Translations under genes and position numbers: made by a program | Shown: positions 35,601 to 44,017 of the stretch, piece after piece | How the letters are laid out: the number at the start of each line of letters is the position of its first letter | Numbering within the stretch: position 1 is the stretch's first letter | Notes under the pieces: model-generated | The model's input: only the letters and a program-made list of their open reading frames with translations | What the model was told of the DNA's origin: nothing | Databases searched by the model: none | From: Acinetobacter dispersus | GTDB lineage: Bacteria; Pseudomonadota; Gammaproteobacteria; Pseudomonadales; Moraxellaceae | NCBI RefSeq assembly: GCF_009884975.1 | Contig: NZ_CP041970.1 | Coordinates: forward strand, 3,348,001-3,412,000 | DNA length: 64,000 nucleotides | Reading direction: 5' to 3'

Positions 35601-35779
35601 TGGGCTTTATTCCTATGGCGATTGCCACGGGTACGGGTGCTGAAGTACAACGTCCGTTAGCAACCGTGGTGATTGGCGGGATTATTTCATCTACCTTACT
35701 AACCTTGTTGATCTTGCCTGTGGTTTATCGTTGGATGAATGAGGCTAAAGAGCGAAAAAGTCAGGAAACCGCAACTTAA
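32612..35779 (+). CDS. czcA: Heavy-metal RND efflux pump CzcA
   Basis: A 1055-residue inner-membrane proton antiporter with 12 transmembrane helices and two large periplasmic loops. The TM4 motif DFGIIVDGAVVIVEN (two aspartates and a glutamate) is that of the HME1 branch exporting Zn, Co and Cd, rather than the Cus copper/silver branch. N-terminal FSIRNAIWVMLFV and the periplasmic SIDAVPDITNVQVQINS are strongly conserved in CzcA. The ATG at 32612 (MDTKDNLG) has AGGAG upstream; a TTG 21 bases earlier is less likely. Overlaps czcB by 11 bases. Main pump of the locus. Confidence 0.94.
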   Translation: MDTKDNLGLPPAEGLFDRIIQFSIRNAIWVMLFVVAWIGVGIYSYQKLSIDAVPDITNVQVQINSQAGGFTAPEVEQRITYPIENAMSGIPNLEQTRSISRYGLSQVTVIFKDGTDIYWARQLINQRLQEAKSALPDDIDPQMSPISTGLGEIYQWVVKAEPNAKKADGTPYQAMDLREIQDWIIRPQLQRVPGVAEINTIGGYNKTYVVSPDLKRLQQLQIPLTDLQTVLTENNENRGAGFIEENGQQLTVRIPGMLKTVQDIENVTVSTKNGLPIRVADVATVSIGHDLRTGGATYNGEETVLGIAMMMMGENSKSIAQALDSKMQEIKRSLPEGVVIETVYNRSHLVDKAIKTVAKNLIEGAILVIVILFVFLGNFRAALITACIIPLSMLFTLTGMAEQKISANLMSLGALDFGIIVDGAVVIVENCIRRLAEAQHHKGRLLTRSERFTEVFLAAKQARRPLIFGQIIIMVVYLPIFALAGVEAKMFHPMAVTVVLALIGAIILSVTFVPAAVALFVTGEVKEKESRWMAALKRNYEALLDKAYAFRYVVVAGAVTILILTAAIGSRVGSEFAPQLSEGDFALQLMRAPSTGIEESLKIQESVEKQLLAEFPEIKAIFARTGTAEVATDVMPPNISDAIVLLKPRDQWPDKSETIDELRSKMLAYVEKIPGNNSEFSQPIELRFNELISGVRSDIGVKIFGDDMQVLNQEAEKVAQTLRTITGSSEVKVEQTDGLPLLNVDIDHALAAQYGLSVKSIQDLVAASIGGQSVGQILQGDRRFDFVVRLDDVMRTPQQLAMLPIQLPNGGLIKLQDVAKVENILGLAQLSRENGKRRVVVTTNVRDRDLGSFVGEMQQKLAQQKLPSGYWLGYGGQFENLASAKARMQIVVPLALLMIFVLLMAVFNNFKESLLVFSGVPFALSGGLVALWLRDIPLSMSAGVGFIALSGVAVLNGLVMLSFIKELREQYDVHYATWHGAVLRLRPVLMTAFVASLGFIPMAIATGTGAEVQRPLATVVIGGIISSTLLTLLILPVVYRWMNEAKERKSQETAT

Positions 35780-35792
35780 TCCATTTATGCTA

Positions 35793-35887
35793 TCTTCTTA
35801 ATGAAGCACTTTATTAAGAAGAATCTGAACCAGCCAAAGCTATCCCAGCTTTGGCTGACTATAAGACCTGAAACAGATGGGTCTTAT
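35793..35887 (+). promoter_or_regulatory. Triple-hairpin leader between czcA and czcD
   Basis: Three consecutive perfect hairpins: TCTTCTTAAT/ATTAAGAAGA (35793-35822), CAGCCAAAGC/GCTTTGGCTG (35831-35857) and ATAAGACC/GGTCTTAT (35861-35887). The last is followed by TTTG, then the czcD ribosome site. It could be an attenuator, a metal-sensing leader, or mRNA-processing hairpins; no known riboswitch consensus was matched by eye. Confidence 0.6.
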
Positions 35888-35911
35888 TTTGATAATGATA
35901 AGGAGTCCAAC

Positions 35912-36856
35912 ATGAGTGGACATCAAGGGCATGATCATAGTCATGCAGTCGTTACTGAAGGCAATGCAAAAAAACTTACGATCGCGTTGGTATTAACCTC
36001 AACATTCTTAATCGTTGAAGTGGTCGCGGGTTTAATTACACAAAGTTTGGCTTTATTATCCGATGCTGCGCATATGTTTACCGATGCTGCTGCTTTAGCG
36101 ATTGCTCTAGCTGCAATTAAAATCGCGAAACGTCCTGCGGATAATAAGCGTACTTTTGGCTATCAACGTTTTGAAATTTTGGCGGCATTATTTAACGCGT
36201 CGATGCTATTCTTTGTGGCAATCTATATTCTTTATGAAGCCTACCAACGTTTTACTCAACCACCTGAGATTCAAAGTGTTGGCATGTTGATTGTGGCATC
36301 ATTGGGTCTGATCATTAATTTGATTTCGATGAAGATTTTGATGTCGAGTGCGGCGGAAAGCCTGAATATGAAAGGTGCATATCTCGAAGTGTTGAGTGAT
36401 GCACTGGGTTCGGTGGGTGTGATTATTGGTGCGATTGTAATTTATTACACCAATTGGTATTGGGTCGATACCATTCTCGCGGTTGCCATCGGTTTTTGGG
36501 TATTACCGAGAACATGGATTCTGCTCAGACAGAGTATCAATATTTTATTGGAAGGCGTGCCTGAAGAAGTCGATATTGAAAAACTACGCAATGATTTACT
36601 TGCACTCGATGGGGTGGAAAGTATCCATCAATTGAAGGTATGGGCGATCACATCAAAGAATATTCATCTTACAGTGCATCTGTTTGCTCCGAATGCAGAT
36701 CGTAATCAGCTACATCGTGCGGCAATTGATATGCTGGCGCATAAGCATGAGATTGGTGAGGTTACCTTGCAAATTGAAGATGATGCAGAAATGAATTGTC
36801 AGCATACGCATCAACATGATGAAGAATTAGAACATGATCCGTCACATCAGCATTAA
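35912..36856 (+). CDS. czcD: CDF-family cation transporter CzcD
   Basis: A 314-residue inner-membrane zinc/cadmium/cobalt:proton antiporter of the cation diffusion facilitator family. His-rich N-terminus (GHQGHDHSH), six helices, metal-site motif SDAAHMFTDAAAL in TM2 and EVLSDALGSVGVI in TM5 (HxxxD/DxxxD type), then a cytoplasmic domain (about 210-290) and a His-rich tail. The ATG at 35912 follows AAGGAG; the open frame extends upstream to 35801 through the hairpin leader without family similarity or a ribosome site. It complements the RND pump by moving metal to the periplasm. Confidence 0.94.
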   Translation: MSGHQGHDHSHAVVTEGNAKKLTIALVLTSTFLIVEVVAGLITQSLALLSDAAHMFTDAAALAIALAAIKIAKRPADNKRTFGYQRFEILAALFNASMLFFVAIYILYEAYQRFTQPPEIQSVGMLIVASLGLIINLISMKILMSSAAESLNMKGAYLEVLSDALGSVGVIIGAIVIYYTNWYWVDTILAVAIGFWVLPRTWILLRQSINILLEGVPEEVDIEKLRNDLLALDGVESIHQLKVWAITSKNIHLTVHLFAPNADRNQLHRAAIDMLAHKHEIGEVTLQIEDDAEMNCQHTHQHDEELEHDPSHQH

Positions 36857-36866
36857 GCTGATGTGA
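36842..36866 (+). other. Hairpin overlapping the czcD stop codon
   Basis: Ten-base arms TCACATCAGC/GCTGATGTGA around a five-base loop that contains part of the TAA stop. There is no good T-tract, so it is more likely a 3' stabilising hairpin than a strong terminator. Confidence 0.4.
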
Positions 36867-36889
36867 GGTGTAACACTTTTAATGTGATC

Positions 36890-37228
36890 TTAATTTTGCC
36901 ATTCATTGTTGCAGTCACGGCATTTCCAATGCTTTTGTGCCTGCATAAAGGATTGCATTGAAATTTTAAAATCAGGCAAATCACGCCAAAATAAAACGCC
37001 TGCAATCACACAGATGACAAAGACGACCACGGTTGCGATTTGTAGACCTTGACCTGCGCCATTGCCAAAAATCCACATCGCAACACTAATCAAGACCAAG
37101 ATCAATAAAATGAAAATAGCTGGGACGAGAAGTACTAAACTTTTTGGCACATTCGGGCGCGGGCTGTTGGCACCCTGACTCGCAGGCATAATCTTCACAC
37201 TTTGACATTTCGGGCAGCGGTATTGCAT
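36890..37228 (-). CDS. Zinc-ribbon membrane protein of unknown function
   Basis: A 112-residue protein with two CxxC pairs, YRCPKCQSV at the N-terminus and WKCRDCNNEW at the C-terminus, which could form one zinc ribbon. Between them lie two transmembrane helices (about 29-53 and 62-80), so the two cysteine pairs would both face the cytoplasm. AGGA precedes the ATG. It converges on czcD, but no link to metal efflux is implied. Not a recognised named family. Confidence 0.7.
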   Translation of the reverse strand: MQYRCPKCQSVKIMPASQGANSPRPNVPKSLVLLVPAIFILLILVLISVAMWIFGNGAGQGLQIATVVVFVICVIAGVLFWRDLPDFKISMQSFMQAQKHWKCRDCNNEWQN

Positions 37229-37356
37229 AGAGGATTCCTATTCTGTTTTGTCTATTTTAGCGAAATTTATGTAAAAGCAAAAATCCTGAGCGTTTCAAAT
37301 ACATAAATTTACTTATTTTTTCCAATGTGCGTATATAGCATCCTGCATATACGGTT

Positions 37357-37458
37357 GCCTAGAAGGCCACGCTACAGCTCGTCTAAAGCTGTTCGCAAAA
37401 GGGTGTTCAGTCTGCTAAGTTGCGAGATGAACTGGCTGAATAGTGCGAAAGGAAACGC
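37357..37458 (+). promoter_or_regulatory. Structured leader upstream of the 37459 gene
   Basis: GC-richer than surrounding intergenic DNA. Hairpins GCCT/AGGC (37357-37367) and CAGCT/AGCTG (37375-37391) are followed by a nested element. A six-base stem TTCGCA (37392-37397)/TGCGAA (37444-37449) encloses TGTTCAG/CTGAATA, which encloses AGTT/AACT. The outer stem ends against the AGGA ribosome site. It could be a regulatory 5' UTR or a small RNA. Confidence 0.5.
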
Positions 37459-39045
37459 ATGTTACCCACCAAGATTCTAAAATTGCGTTTGTCACGCATA
37501 CAGAAAGGAAAAGAGCATCTTTCAACTCAAGATAAGTTGATGCTGGTGAGCATGGAAAGTCCTGATCTGAGTGCTCATTTCCTATTGCGGTTATTTAAAG
37601 TTTCCTTACCCAAACACTGGAAATTTAAACATGAGAATGATGAAGATATTCTCTATTCCACAGAATTGATTCAACTGATTGAAGATGAGCTACTTGCTGC
37701 TTATGAATTTCATGCGCGTAAATACGCTTGGTATGAACAATGCTTGATGTATCGACTTAATTTCATCGTGACACAACCGACACAGCAGCAAATCAACGGC
37801 TATTTACGTCAACTTGATCGTTGTTTAGATCAACAACCTAAAATTGAATTACTCAACTATTTCCAACAGCACTATCCAACTGCTCAACACGCCATCGCTT
37901 TAGCGAAAGCCTATGCGGGTGCAGCAAAATATGACCAAGCAATTGAATGGTATGAATGGGCAGCCCAGCAATCTACTCAGCGTCATGAAATTGCATTTTA
38001 TGCATATATTGACTGTTTATTAAGTCGAAATCAGCCTGAATATAAACTGCAAGTAAGTGATGCTGAATATGCCATGCATCTGCTGGTTCACTATCAAAAG
38101 CCAATTGACCAGAAAAATTATGACAAGACCTTGCAACGCGCGGTGAGTCAGTTGTTGCCTGAGTCCATCTTAAAAACGCGAGTCACTGAAAGCAAGCTCT
38201 TGGCAGATGTTGGACGTGGCTTAAATTCACTGGGAAAATCTCTCAATGGAATGCTGGGTGCTAAGGAGTCGCATATTCCTTTTAGTCAGGCCGTAATTGC
38301 ACATGCACCGCAATTATTAAGTGAAGCTCGTATAGTAGAAGGTCTGGCACAGTCTGCAAGTTTGCAAAAGGCGTTACAACGCTTGTTGCAGGTTGAAGAA
38401 AGTTCATCATCAGATAGCGCACATTTGCTTGCTCAGTTATGGCGAGTGTTGCAACAAGATGCAAATCGTTTGGAAGTATTGCTGCAACCTGAACAAAAAA
38501 TTGAACTGGCTACTTTACTTACTCAGACTGAATCGACACATATCGTCGAGCTAAGTCTCGGTCAAATTCGGATCATCTTAGAACAAGGTCTTATGGCTTA
38601 TCTGGGGGATGTGCGTTTGAATAAACAACATCCAGAGCGAGCAGCATTGTATGCGCAGCGAGACATTGTGGTTCAGGAAATGAAAACCTTTGCTGTGTGG
38701 TTCTACCAAGAGGTCCTGAATCCATATTTACAACAGCAAATGAAACAGTTTAGACAGGTTGATCATTTGCTTAAACAGTGGAATGAAGTTGCACTTAGTA
38801 GTGGATTATTCGCCTTGCAGTTTGAAATGCAAAAACGTACTCAAGACTTAGTGGCGTGGATGCAGACAAAGTTAGAAAAAGGCAATGAATTGGATCAGAT
38901 GCAAGCAGCTTGGGTGGCACTGCGTGAATTGTCGAATTTTGGTATTGGCCAAGAAAAGATACAACGGCTTGAGTCCGCATTGGAGCAGTATAAAGCACTT
39001 CGTTTGAGCCAGATTCAATTTGTGCAAGCAGAGAATAACGAGTAG
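37459..39045 (+). CDS. Hypothetical helical protein with TPR-like segment
   Basis: A 528-residue soluble protein, not recognised. It is almost entirely alpha-helical and rich in Gln, Leu and Glu. A TPR-like stretch (about 135-195: AIALAKAYAGAAKYDQAIEWYEWAAQQ) is the only suggestive motif. There is no signal peptide or membrane segment. AGGAAACGC precedes the ATG. The next gene, also unknown, follows on the same strand after 187 bases with no terminator seen between, so they may be co-transcribed. I assign no function. Confidence 0.8.
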   Translation: MLPTKILKLRLSRIQKGKEHLSTQDKLMLVSMESPDLSAHFLLRLFKVSLPKHWKFKHENDEDILYSTELIQLIEDELLAAYEFHARKYAWYEQCLMYRLNFIVTQPTQQQINGYLRQLDRCLDQQPKIELLNYFQQHYPTAQHAIALAKAYAGAAKYDQAIEWYEWAAQQSTQRHEIAFYAYIDCLLSRNQPEYKLQVSDAEYAMHLLVHYQKPIDQKNYDKTLQRAVSQLLPESILKTRVTESKLLADVGRGLNSLGKSLNGMLGAKESHIPFSQAVIAHAPQLLSEARIVEGLAQSASLQKALQRLLQVEESSSSDSAHLLAQLWRVLQQDANRLEVLLQPEQKIELATLLTQTESTHIVELSLGQIRIILEQGLMAYLGDVRLNKQHPERAALYAQRDIVVQEMKTFAVWFYQEVLNPYLQQQMKQFRQVDHLLKQWNEVALSSGLFALQFEMQKRTQDLVAWMQTKLEKGNELDQMQAAWVALRELSNFGIGQEKIQRLESALEQYKALRLSQIQFVQAENNE

Positions 39046-39232
39046 ATGAAGGATGGAAATTTCGGAATGGAAGCGATGATTTGATGACGTAAATAATTTA
39101 GTATCGCGCAACAAAAATACGCAAATTGCTGTGCAGGGCATGCTAATCTACAGAAAAACGTCTAATAAGTTCATAAAGCAGATCGACGCTCATAAGAAAT
39201 GAGTCAGCAAGAAAGGGAAGAGGGAGAACATC

Positions 39233-40168
39233 TTGAATCGACAAGATGATAAAAAGGCGATGTTCGATATTATGCCAGCAGATGAATCATCATCTGATGA
39301 TAAACCATCATTATCACGTCGACTGATCAATAAAACATTGCAACATGCACAAGATGCGGTTGAATTTGCCAGTGATACCTCACGTAATATCGCTGGGGTG
39401 GCAGATGCAGCATTAGATGCTTTAGATCATGTAACACATCATACCAAGCGGGGTGTTGAAGGGGTACGCAATACCGTTCGTGACATGGTTTCAGAAACCA
39501 GTGAAGCGGCACGTCAAGTTGCATTAACGATGGCAAGAGCATCGCTAGGAAAAAGTAGTCTCACCTTATATTTACCTGAAATGCTGCTTAATAATCAGAT
39601 CCGAAAACGTATGGATCGTTCTGAAATCGATGATATTAAAATTGAATGTGGCAATGATCGCTTCCACATTGAGTTAGATGGACATTATCGTCGTTTTCTG
39701 TATCGTCTTTCGCTCGAATTTAATGTGCTGGAGTGTCGTATCGGGCAGGAAAAATATTTGCGTCTGCGCCAAGTTGATGAGCATCTTGATTTGCAGATTC
39801 GTCATGGCGGAACTTTAACCAACTGGGCAGCGCGTCGGGTGGGTAATGTCAGCTTTGAGGTGATTAACTCTTTACCGATTCCATTCCTGATTAATCATTT
39901 GATTCGTGATGTGCCTGGCATTCAGAAGGAAGGGCATCGTCTTTGGTATATCGATCTTGAAGAAGCGGGTTTTATTGATTTCATTAATAACCGTTCTTGG
40001 ATGGTTGATAAACTGTTAAGTCTGACTGATTTTAGTATTTTACCTGGTTTGAATATTTTGCAAGAAAGCCGTGATTTGGTACAACAATTGGTGGACCAAT
40101 TTGAGATTCGCGGTTTACGAGTACAATCAGGTCGTTTAGAAGTTCAGGTCGGTATTGGCAGCGAATAA
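39233..40168 (+). CDS. Hypothetical protein with amphipathic-helix N-terminal region
   Basis: A 311-residue protein, not recognised. Residues about 30-105 form long Ala/Val/Thr/Asp-rich amphipathic helix repeats (DAVEFASDTSRNIAGVADAA, then similar), resembling apolipoprotein-like or membrane-surface binding helices. The remaining two thirds are mixed alpha/beta and start with SLTLYLPEMLL. No signal peptide. The start is TTG at 39233 with GGGAG seven bases upstream; an ATG at 39260 is a possible alternative. A clear terminator follows, and the preceding unknown gene is probably in the same operon. Function unknown. Confidence 0.78.
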   Translation: MNRQDDKKAMFDIMPADESSSDDKPSLSRRLINKTLQHAQDAVEFASDTSRNIAGVADAALDALDHVTHHTKRGVEGVRNTVRDMVSETSEAARQVALTMARASLGKSSLTLYLPEMLLNNQIRKRMDRSEIDDIKIECGNDRFHIELDGHYRRFLYRLSLEFNVLECRIGQEKYLRLRQVDEHLDLQIRHGGTLTNWAARRVGNVSFEVINSLPIPFLINHLIRDVPGIQKEGHRLWYIDLEEAGFIDFINNRSWMVDKLLSLTDFSILPGLNILQESRDLVQQLVDQFEIRGLRVQSGRLEVQVGIGSE

Positions 40169-40172
40169 GCAA

Positions 40173-40206
40173 TAAAAAAGCCACTGTAAATGCAGTGGCT
40201 TTTTTA
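40173..40206 (+). terminator. Terminator after the unknown pair
   Basis: Stem AAGCCACTG/CAGTGGCTT with a six-base loop and T-tract, just past the 40168 stop. Confidence 0.92.
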
Positions 40207-40211
40207 GAATA

Positions 40212-40287
40212 TGGCGTCCCTACGGGGATTCGAACCCCGGTTACCGCCGTGAAAGGGCGATGTCCTAGGCCTCTAGACGATAGGGAC
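40212..40287 (-). tRNA. tRNA-Glu (TTC), copy 1
   Basis: 76-nt cloverleaf on the minus strand. Anticodon stem CGCC/GGCG around CTTTCAC (anticodon TTC), T arm CCGGGG/CCCCG with TTCGAAT, encoded CCA. Identical to the two copies at 40384 and 42189. Confidence 0.97.
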
Positions 40288-40383
40288 TTATCGGAGGAGA
40301 TTTACTTACAGAATATGAAACATATCGCTTGTAAGCCTAAATTCTCAGCAAGATGATTTATCTTTGCCTTTCCTCGAATTTAG

Positions 40384-40459
40384 TGGCGTCCCTACGGGGA
40401 TTCGAACCCCGGTTACCGCCGTGAAAGGGCGATGTCCTAGGCCTCTAGACGATAGGGAC
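40384..40459 (-). tRNA. tRNA-Glu (TTC), copy 2
   Basis: Identical in all 76 bases to the copies at 40212 and 42189. The 96-base space to copy 1 contains no terminator I can see, so the two may be one transcript. Confidence 0.97.
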
Positions 40460-40634
40460 GTTTCAGAGGTGGGCGTATATTAGGGTGAATTAGATAGGGT
40501 GTCAAACACTTTTCTGAATAAAATTTAAAAAAAGTGAATAAGTGTCTAAAAATAAAACATATCGCAGAATAAATAATCAAAAATAAGCAGTTAAGCGAAA
40601 AAATCATCAAATAAATGGTTTATTAGTAGATATA

Positions 40635-40660
40635 AAAAATGCAGCTTAAGCTGCATTTTT
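40635..40660 (-). terminator. Terminator of the amino acid permease gene
   Basis: AAAAATGCAGCTT is followed directly by AAGCTGCATTTTT, a perfect palindrome with T-tract 12 bases past the permease stop. Confidence 0.85.
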
Positions 40661-40671
40661 CTGAGATTTGA

Positions 40672-42078
40672 TTATTTACGGTTTCGATAGAAAACATAAT
40701 GACTTAGGTAACATGCTGCAATAAACAGCAAACAACCAATAAAGCCTGCTTGCATCTCAGGATCTGCCGCCATACTTAAGCCAGTAATAAAACAGAAGAT
40801 AAAACCTAAGATGGGTACGATAGGATAAAGCGGTGCAGCAAATTTTAAGTCTTTTGCGCTATGTCCCGCTTTGTACCATTGGCGTCTAAAGTTAAATTGA
40901 CTCCAGCAAATGCTCATCCAAACAATGACCATGGTAAATGCTGCAACACCTAATAAATTCTTAAAAATCGTCTCAGGGGCAAAGTGTTCTGATAACAGAC
41001 CTGGAATCGCACCAAACATGGTCACGACAAGCGCAATAATCGGGGTGCCACTTTTTGATAAGCGCGAGAATACACTTGGTAACTGACGCTGATCTGATAA
41101 AGACCACATCATACGTGATGCAGCATAAAGACCCGAGTTTGCAGCAGAGAGGAGTGCAGTAATAATTACGAAACGGATAATATCATCGGCATAAGGAATA
41201 CCAATGTAGTTAAATACCGTAACGAAAGGACTGCTACTCACCCCTTCACCGCCTAAGCCAGCGACTTGGAATGGAAGTAAAGCACTGATCACCACGATTG
41301 TGCCGACAAAGAAAATCAATAAACGCCAGATCGCGGCATTGATTGCCTTTGGAACATTCTCAGCAGGGTCTTTGGTTTCACCTGCAGCAACACCAATCAA
41401 TTCTGTGCCAGAAAAGGCAAAATTAACAATCAACATGGTGGTAAAGATTGGAATAAGTCCTTGTGGGAACCAACCGTGTGCAGTCAAATTATGAAATAGT
41501 GGTGCTGATTCATAACCTTGGAATGGAATGAAACCAAAAATAGCCATCAAGCCTAGAATGATAAAGGCAATGACGGTGACTACTTTAACTAAGGCCAACC
41601 AGAATTCGGATTCGGCGAACATTCGGGTTGAGGTGAGATTTAAACCCAAAATGGTGACAGCAAAAATAATGGTCCAAATCCACATGGAAATGTGCGGAAA
41701 CCATTCCTGCATCAGTAAGGCGGCAGCGGTAAATTCTGTACCTAAAGTTGCGGTCCATGTGAGCCAGTAGACCCAAGAAATCATATAACCTGTGCCTGGA
41801 CCAATATATTTTTGAGCGTATGCACCAAAAGATCCAGCAACAGGCATGTGTACTGCAAGCTCACCTAAGCAGAGCATGACCATATAAGCAATTAAACCAC
41901 CTAAAACATAGGCAATAATTGCACCCACAGGGCCGGTTTGAGCGATAACTTCGCCAGAACCTAAAAACAAACCTGTACCAATCGCGCCACCTAAAGAAAG
42001 CATGACTAAATGGCGAGTACTCATGGCACGCTTTAGCGTTGTTGGTTCTGAATTCGCATTTGAGTTGGAAGATTGCAT
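40672..42078 (-). CDS. APC-superfamily amino acid permease
   Basis: A 468-residue inner-membrane transporter with 12 helices. The first helix shows the amino acid/polyamine/organocation signature SLGGAIGTGLFLGSGEVI, and NFAFSGTELIGVAAGETKDP in the middle is the classic AAT-family motif. The group includes the enteric permeases for lysine, proline, aromatic amino acids and asparagine; specificity here cannot be told. The gene sits between tRNA-Glu copies on the same strand, possibly by insertion into a tRNA array. It has its own terminator. Confidence 0.88.
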   Translation of the reverse strand: MQSSNSNANSEPTTLKRAMSTRHLVMLSLGGAIGTGLFLGSGEVIAQTGPVGAIIAYVLGGLIAYMVMLCLGELAVHMPVAGSFGAYAQKYIGPGTGYMISWVYWLTWTATLGTEFTAAALLMQEWFPHISMWIWTIIFAVTILGLNLTSTRMFAESEFWLALVKVVTVIAFIILGLMAIFGFIPFQGYESAPLFHNLTAHGWFPQGLIPIFTTMLIVNFAFSGTELIGVAAGETKDPAENVPKAINAAIWRLLIFFVGTIVVISALLPFQVAGLGGEGVSSSPFVTVFNYIGIPYADDIIRFVIITALLSAANSGLYAASRMMWSLSDQRQLPSVFSRLSKSGTPIIALVVTMFGAIPGLLSEHFAPETIFKNLLGVAAFTMVIVWMSICWSQFNFRRQWYKAGHSAKDLKFAAPLYPIVPILGFIFCFITGLSMAADPEMQAGFIGCLLFIAACYLSHYVFYRNRK

Positions 42079-42188
42079 ACGACAATTTGTCCAAGCATAG
42101 AGAAGCGGCTATTTTATGGAAAATTCGAAAATGTGCAATCTGCTTGAGAAAGATTATTAGAAAAATATAATTATTCTATTTGAGAATA

Positions 42189-42264
42189 TGGCGTCCCTAC
42201 GGGGATTCGAACCCCGGTTACCGCCGTGAAAGGGCGATGTCCTAGGCCTCTAGACGATAGGGAC
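42189..42264 (-). tRNA. tRNA-Glu (TTC), copy 3
   Basis: Third identical copy, 1.7 kb from the other two with the permease gene between. It lies 69 bases from the tRNA-Ala gene and is probably co-transcribed with it. Confidence 0.97.
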
Positions 42265-42333
42265 AGATGAGGCAACACATACATGACTGAAAGTCTAACT
42301 TCATCTCGGAAAAGCAGTGCGATTTCGAGAATC

Positions 42334-42409
42334 TGGTGGAGCCAAGCAGGATCGAACTGCTGACCTCTACAATGCCATTGTAGCGCTCTACCAACTGAGC
42401 TATGACCCC
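42334..42409 (-). tRNA. tRNA-Ala (GGC)
   Basis: 76-nt cloverleaf. Anticodon loop ATGGCAT (anticodon GGC) on stem CTACA/TGTAG; acceptor GGGGTCA/TGGCTCC carries the G3-U70 wobble that specifies alanine. CCA is encoded. It lies 58 bases downstream of gltX. Confidence 0.97.
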
Positions 42410-42467
42410 AGAATGTGTGAGCGCAATATTAGGGGGAATGCGCTCACACGTCAATCATTAAACTGAA

Positions 42468-43976
42468 TTAAGTCTCACTATTTGCATCATTTTTCGGCAG
42501 TTTTAGTGATTCATTTAGCTTTTCCCAAACTTTCAGTTCTTTCTTGCTTGGTGCTCCCACGATCTCTAAAGCATGACGCAAGCGTGCAAAGGTCAAATCT
42601 GGACCTAATGTGACCATAGATTGCATCACAGGAGTAGAGCTGGTTGAACCTGCGATTGCGATAAAGAAAGCTGGCATGAAATCACGAAGCTTAACCTCCA
42701 TCTGATTGGCCAAGTCCATCAAGGTTTGGCTGACCGTGTCATTGTTCCACGTGAACTGGCTTTCTAAACGCCAAATGGCAAATTGTAAGCTTTGACGAAC
42801 TTGCTCTTCGGTCAATTTTTTGCTTTCAAACTGCTCTTTGCTGATTTGTGGCATGTGATTGAAATAGAAACCTGCCCAATTCACTGCTTCAGAGAGTAAA
42901 TTGATACGTGGTTGAATTGCAGCAGCAATATCCTCAAGCGTTTGACGGTCACTTTTCCATGCCAACAAGCGGTCTAAAAGCTGTCCTGGGGTTAATGCTT
43001 TGATCCACTGACCATTGAGCCAGTTGAGTTTCTCGACATCAAAGATTGGACCACCTAGAGAAACACGTTGTACATCAAAGTTTTCAATCATGTCCTGCAG
43101 GGTAAATACTTCACGCTCATCAGGCATTGACCAACCCATACGACCTAAATAATTCAACAACGCTTCTGGTAATACGCCGATGTCGCGATAATAGTTGATT
43201 GAGGTCGGATTTTTACGTTTAGATAGTTTTGACTTATCTGGATTACGTAACAATGGCATGTGACACAGTGTTGGCATGTCCCAACCGAAATATTGATACA
43301 GTAATTGATGCTTCGGTGCTGATGGTAGCCACTCCTCACCACGTAACACATGAGTGATTTCCATTAAGTGGTCATCTACTACATTGGCAAGGTGGTAAGT
43401 TGGTAAACCATCTGTTTTTAACAGCACTTGCATGTCGACCTGCGCCCATGGAATCTCAACTTCACCACGGAGTAAGTCATTAATTTTACAAATGCCTTCT
43501 TCTGGTACTTTCATGCGGATAACATGGGGTTCACCCGCAGCAAGACGACGTTGTACTTCTTCTTGAGATAATTTTAAGCCGCGACCATCGTATTTGGGTG
43601 TTTCACCGCGTGCTTGCTGTTCAGCACGCATTTGGTCAAGCTCTTCTGCGGTTGCAAAGCAGTAGAAAGCATGTCCTTTTTCAACTAATTCAAGCGCGTA
43701 TTGCTTATAAATGCCCATGCGCTCTGATTGGCGATAAGGGGCATGTGGGCCGCCAACATCCGGGCCTTCAGACCAATTCAACCCTAACCAGCGCAAAGAG
43801 TCTAAAATCATTTTTTCAGATTCTGGCGTTGAACGAAGTTGATCCGTATCTTCAATACGTAAAATAAATTCACCGCCATGTTGTTTGGCAAAACATAAAT
43901 TAAATAACGCAATATAAGCAGTACCTACATGGGGAAAACCTGTAGGAGAAGGCGCAATACGGGTACGGACTTTCAT
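42468..43976 (-). CDS. gltX: Glutamyl-tRNA synthetase
   Basis: A 502-residue class I aminoacyl-tRNA synthetase that charges tRNA-Glu. The HIGH motif is PHVG in [12 protein letters not shown] (residues 10-20), and the KMSKS loop is KLSKRKN. The anticodon-binding helical domain fills the C-terminal third. Length matches the bacterial discriminating/non-discriminating enzymes; Gln-tRNA specificity cannot be judged. It stands directly upstream of tRNA-Ala and a tRNA-Glu on the same strand with no terminator between, so the synthetase and its substrate tRNA may share a transcript. Confidence 0.96.
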   Translation of the reverse strand: MKVRTRIAPSPTGFPHVGTAYIALFNLCFAKQHGGEFILRIEDTDQLRSTPESEKMILDSLRWLGLNWSEGPDVGGPHAPYRQSERMGIYKQYALELVEKGHAFYCFATAEELDQMRAEQQARGETPKYDGRGLKLSQEEVQRRLAAGEPHVIRMKVPEEGICKINDLLRGEVEIPWAQVDMQVLLKTDGLPTYHLANVVDDHLMEITHVLRGEEWLPSAPKHQLLYQYFGWDMPTLCHMPLLRNPDKSKLSKRKNPTSINYYRDIGVLPEALLNYLGRMGWSMPDEREVFTLQDMIENFDVQRVSLGGPIFDVEKLNWLNGQWIKALTPGQLLDRLLAWKSDRQTLEDIAAAIQPRINLLSEAVNWAGFYFNHMPQISKEQFESKKLTEEQVRQSLQFAIWRLESQFTWNNDTVSQTLMDLANQMEVKLRDFMPAFFIAIAGSTSSTPVMQSMVTLGPDLTFARLRHALEIVGAPSKKELKVWEKLNESLKLPKNDANSET

Positions 43977-44017
43977 AAATTATCGGAGCTTAAATTTAAA
44001 TTGAAACTATTATAACG

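Noticed and set aside
35801..35911. In-frame N-terminal extension of czcD
   Set aside because: It encodes no CDF-like sequence and runs through the hairpin leader without a ribosome site; the ATG at 35912 has AAGGAG.
35793..35911. NiCo or yybP-ykoY riboswitch before czcD
   Set aside because: I could not find the conserved junction sequences; only unbranched hairpins are visible. Kept as an uncharacterised leader.
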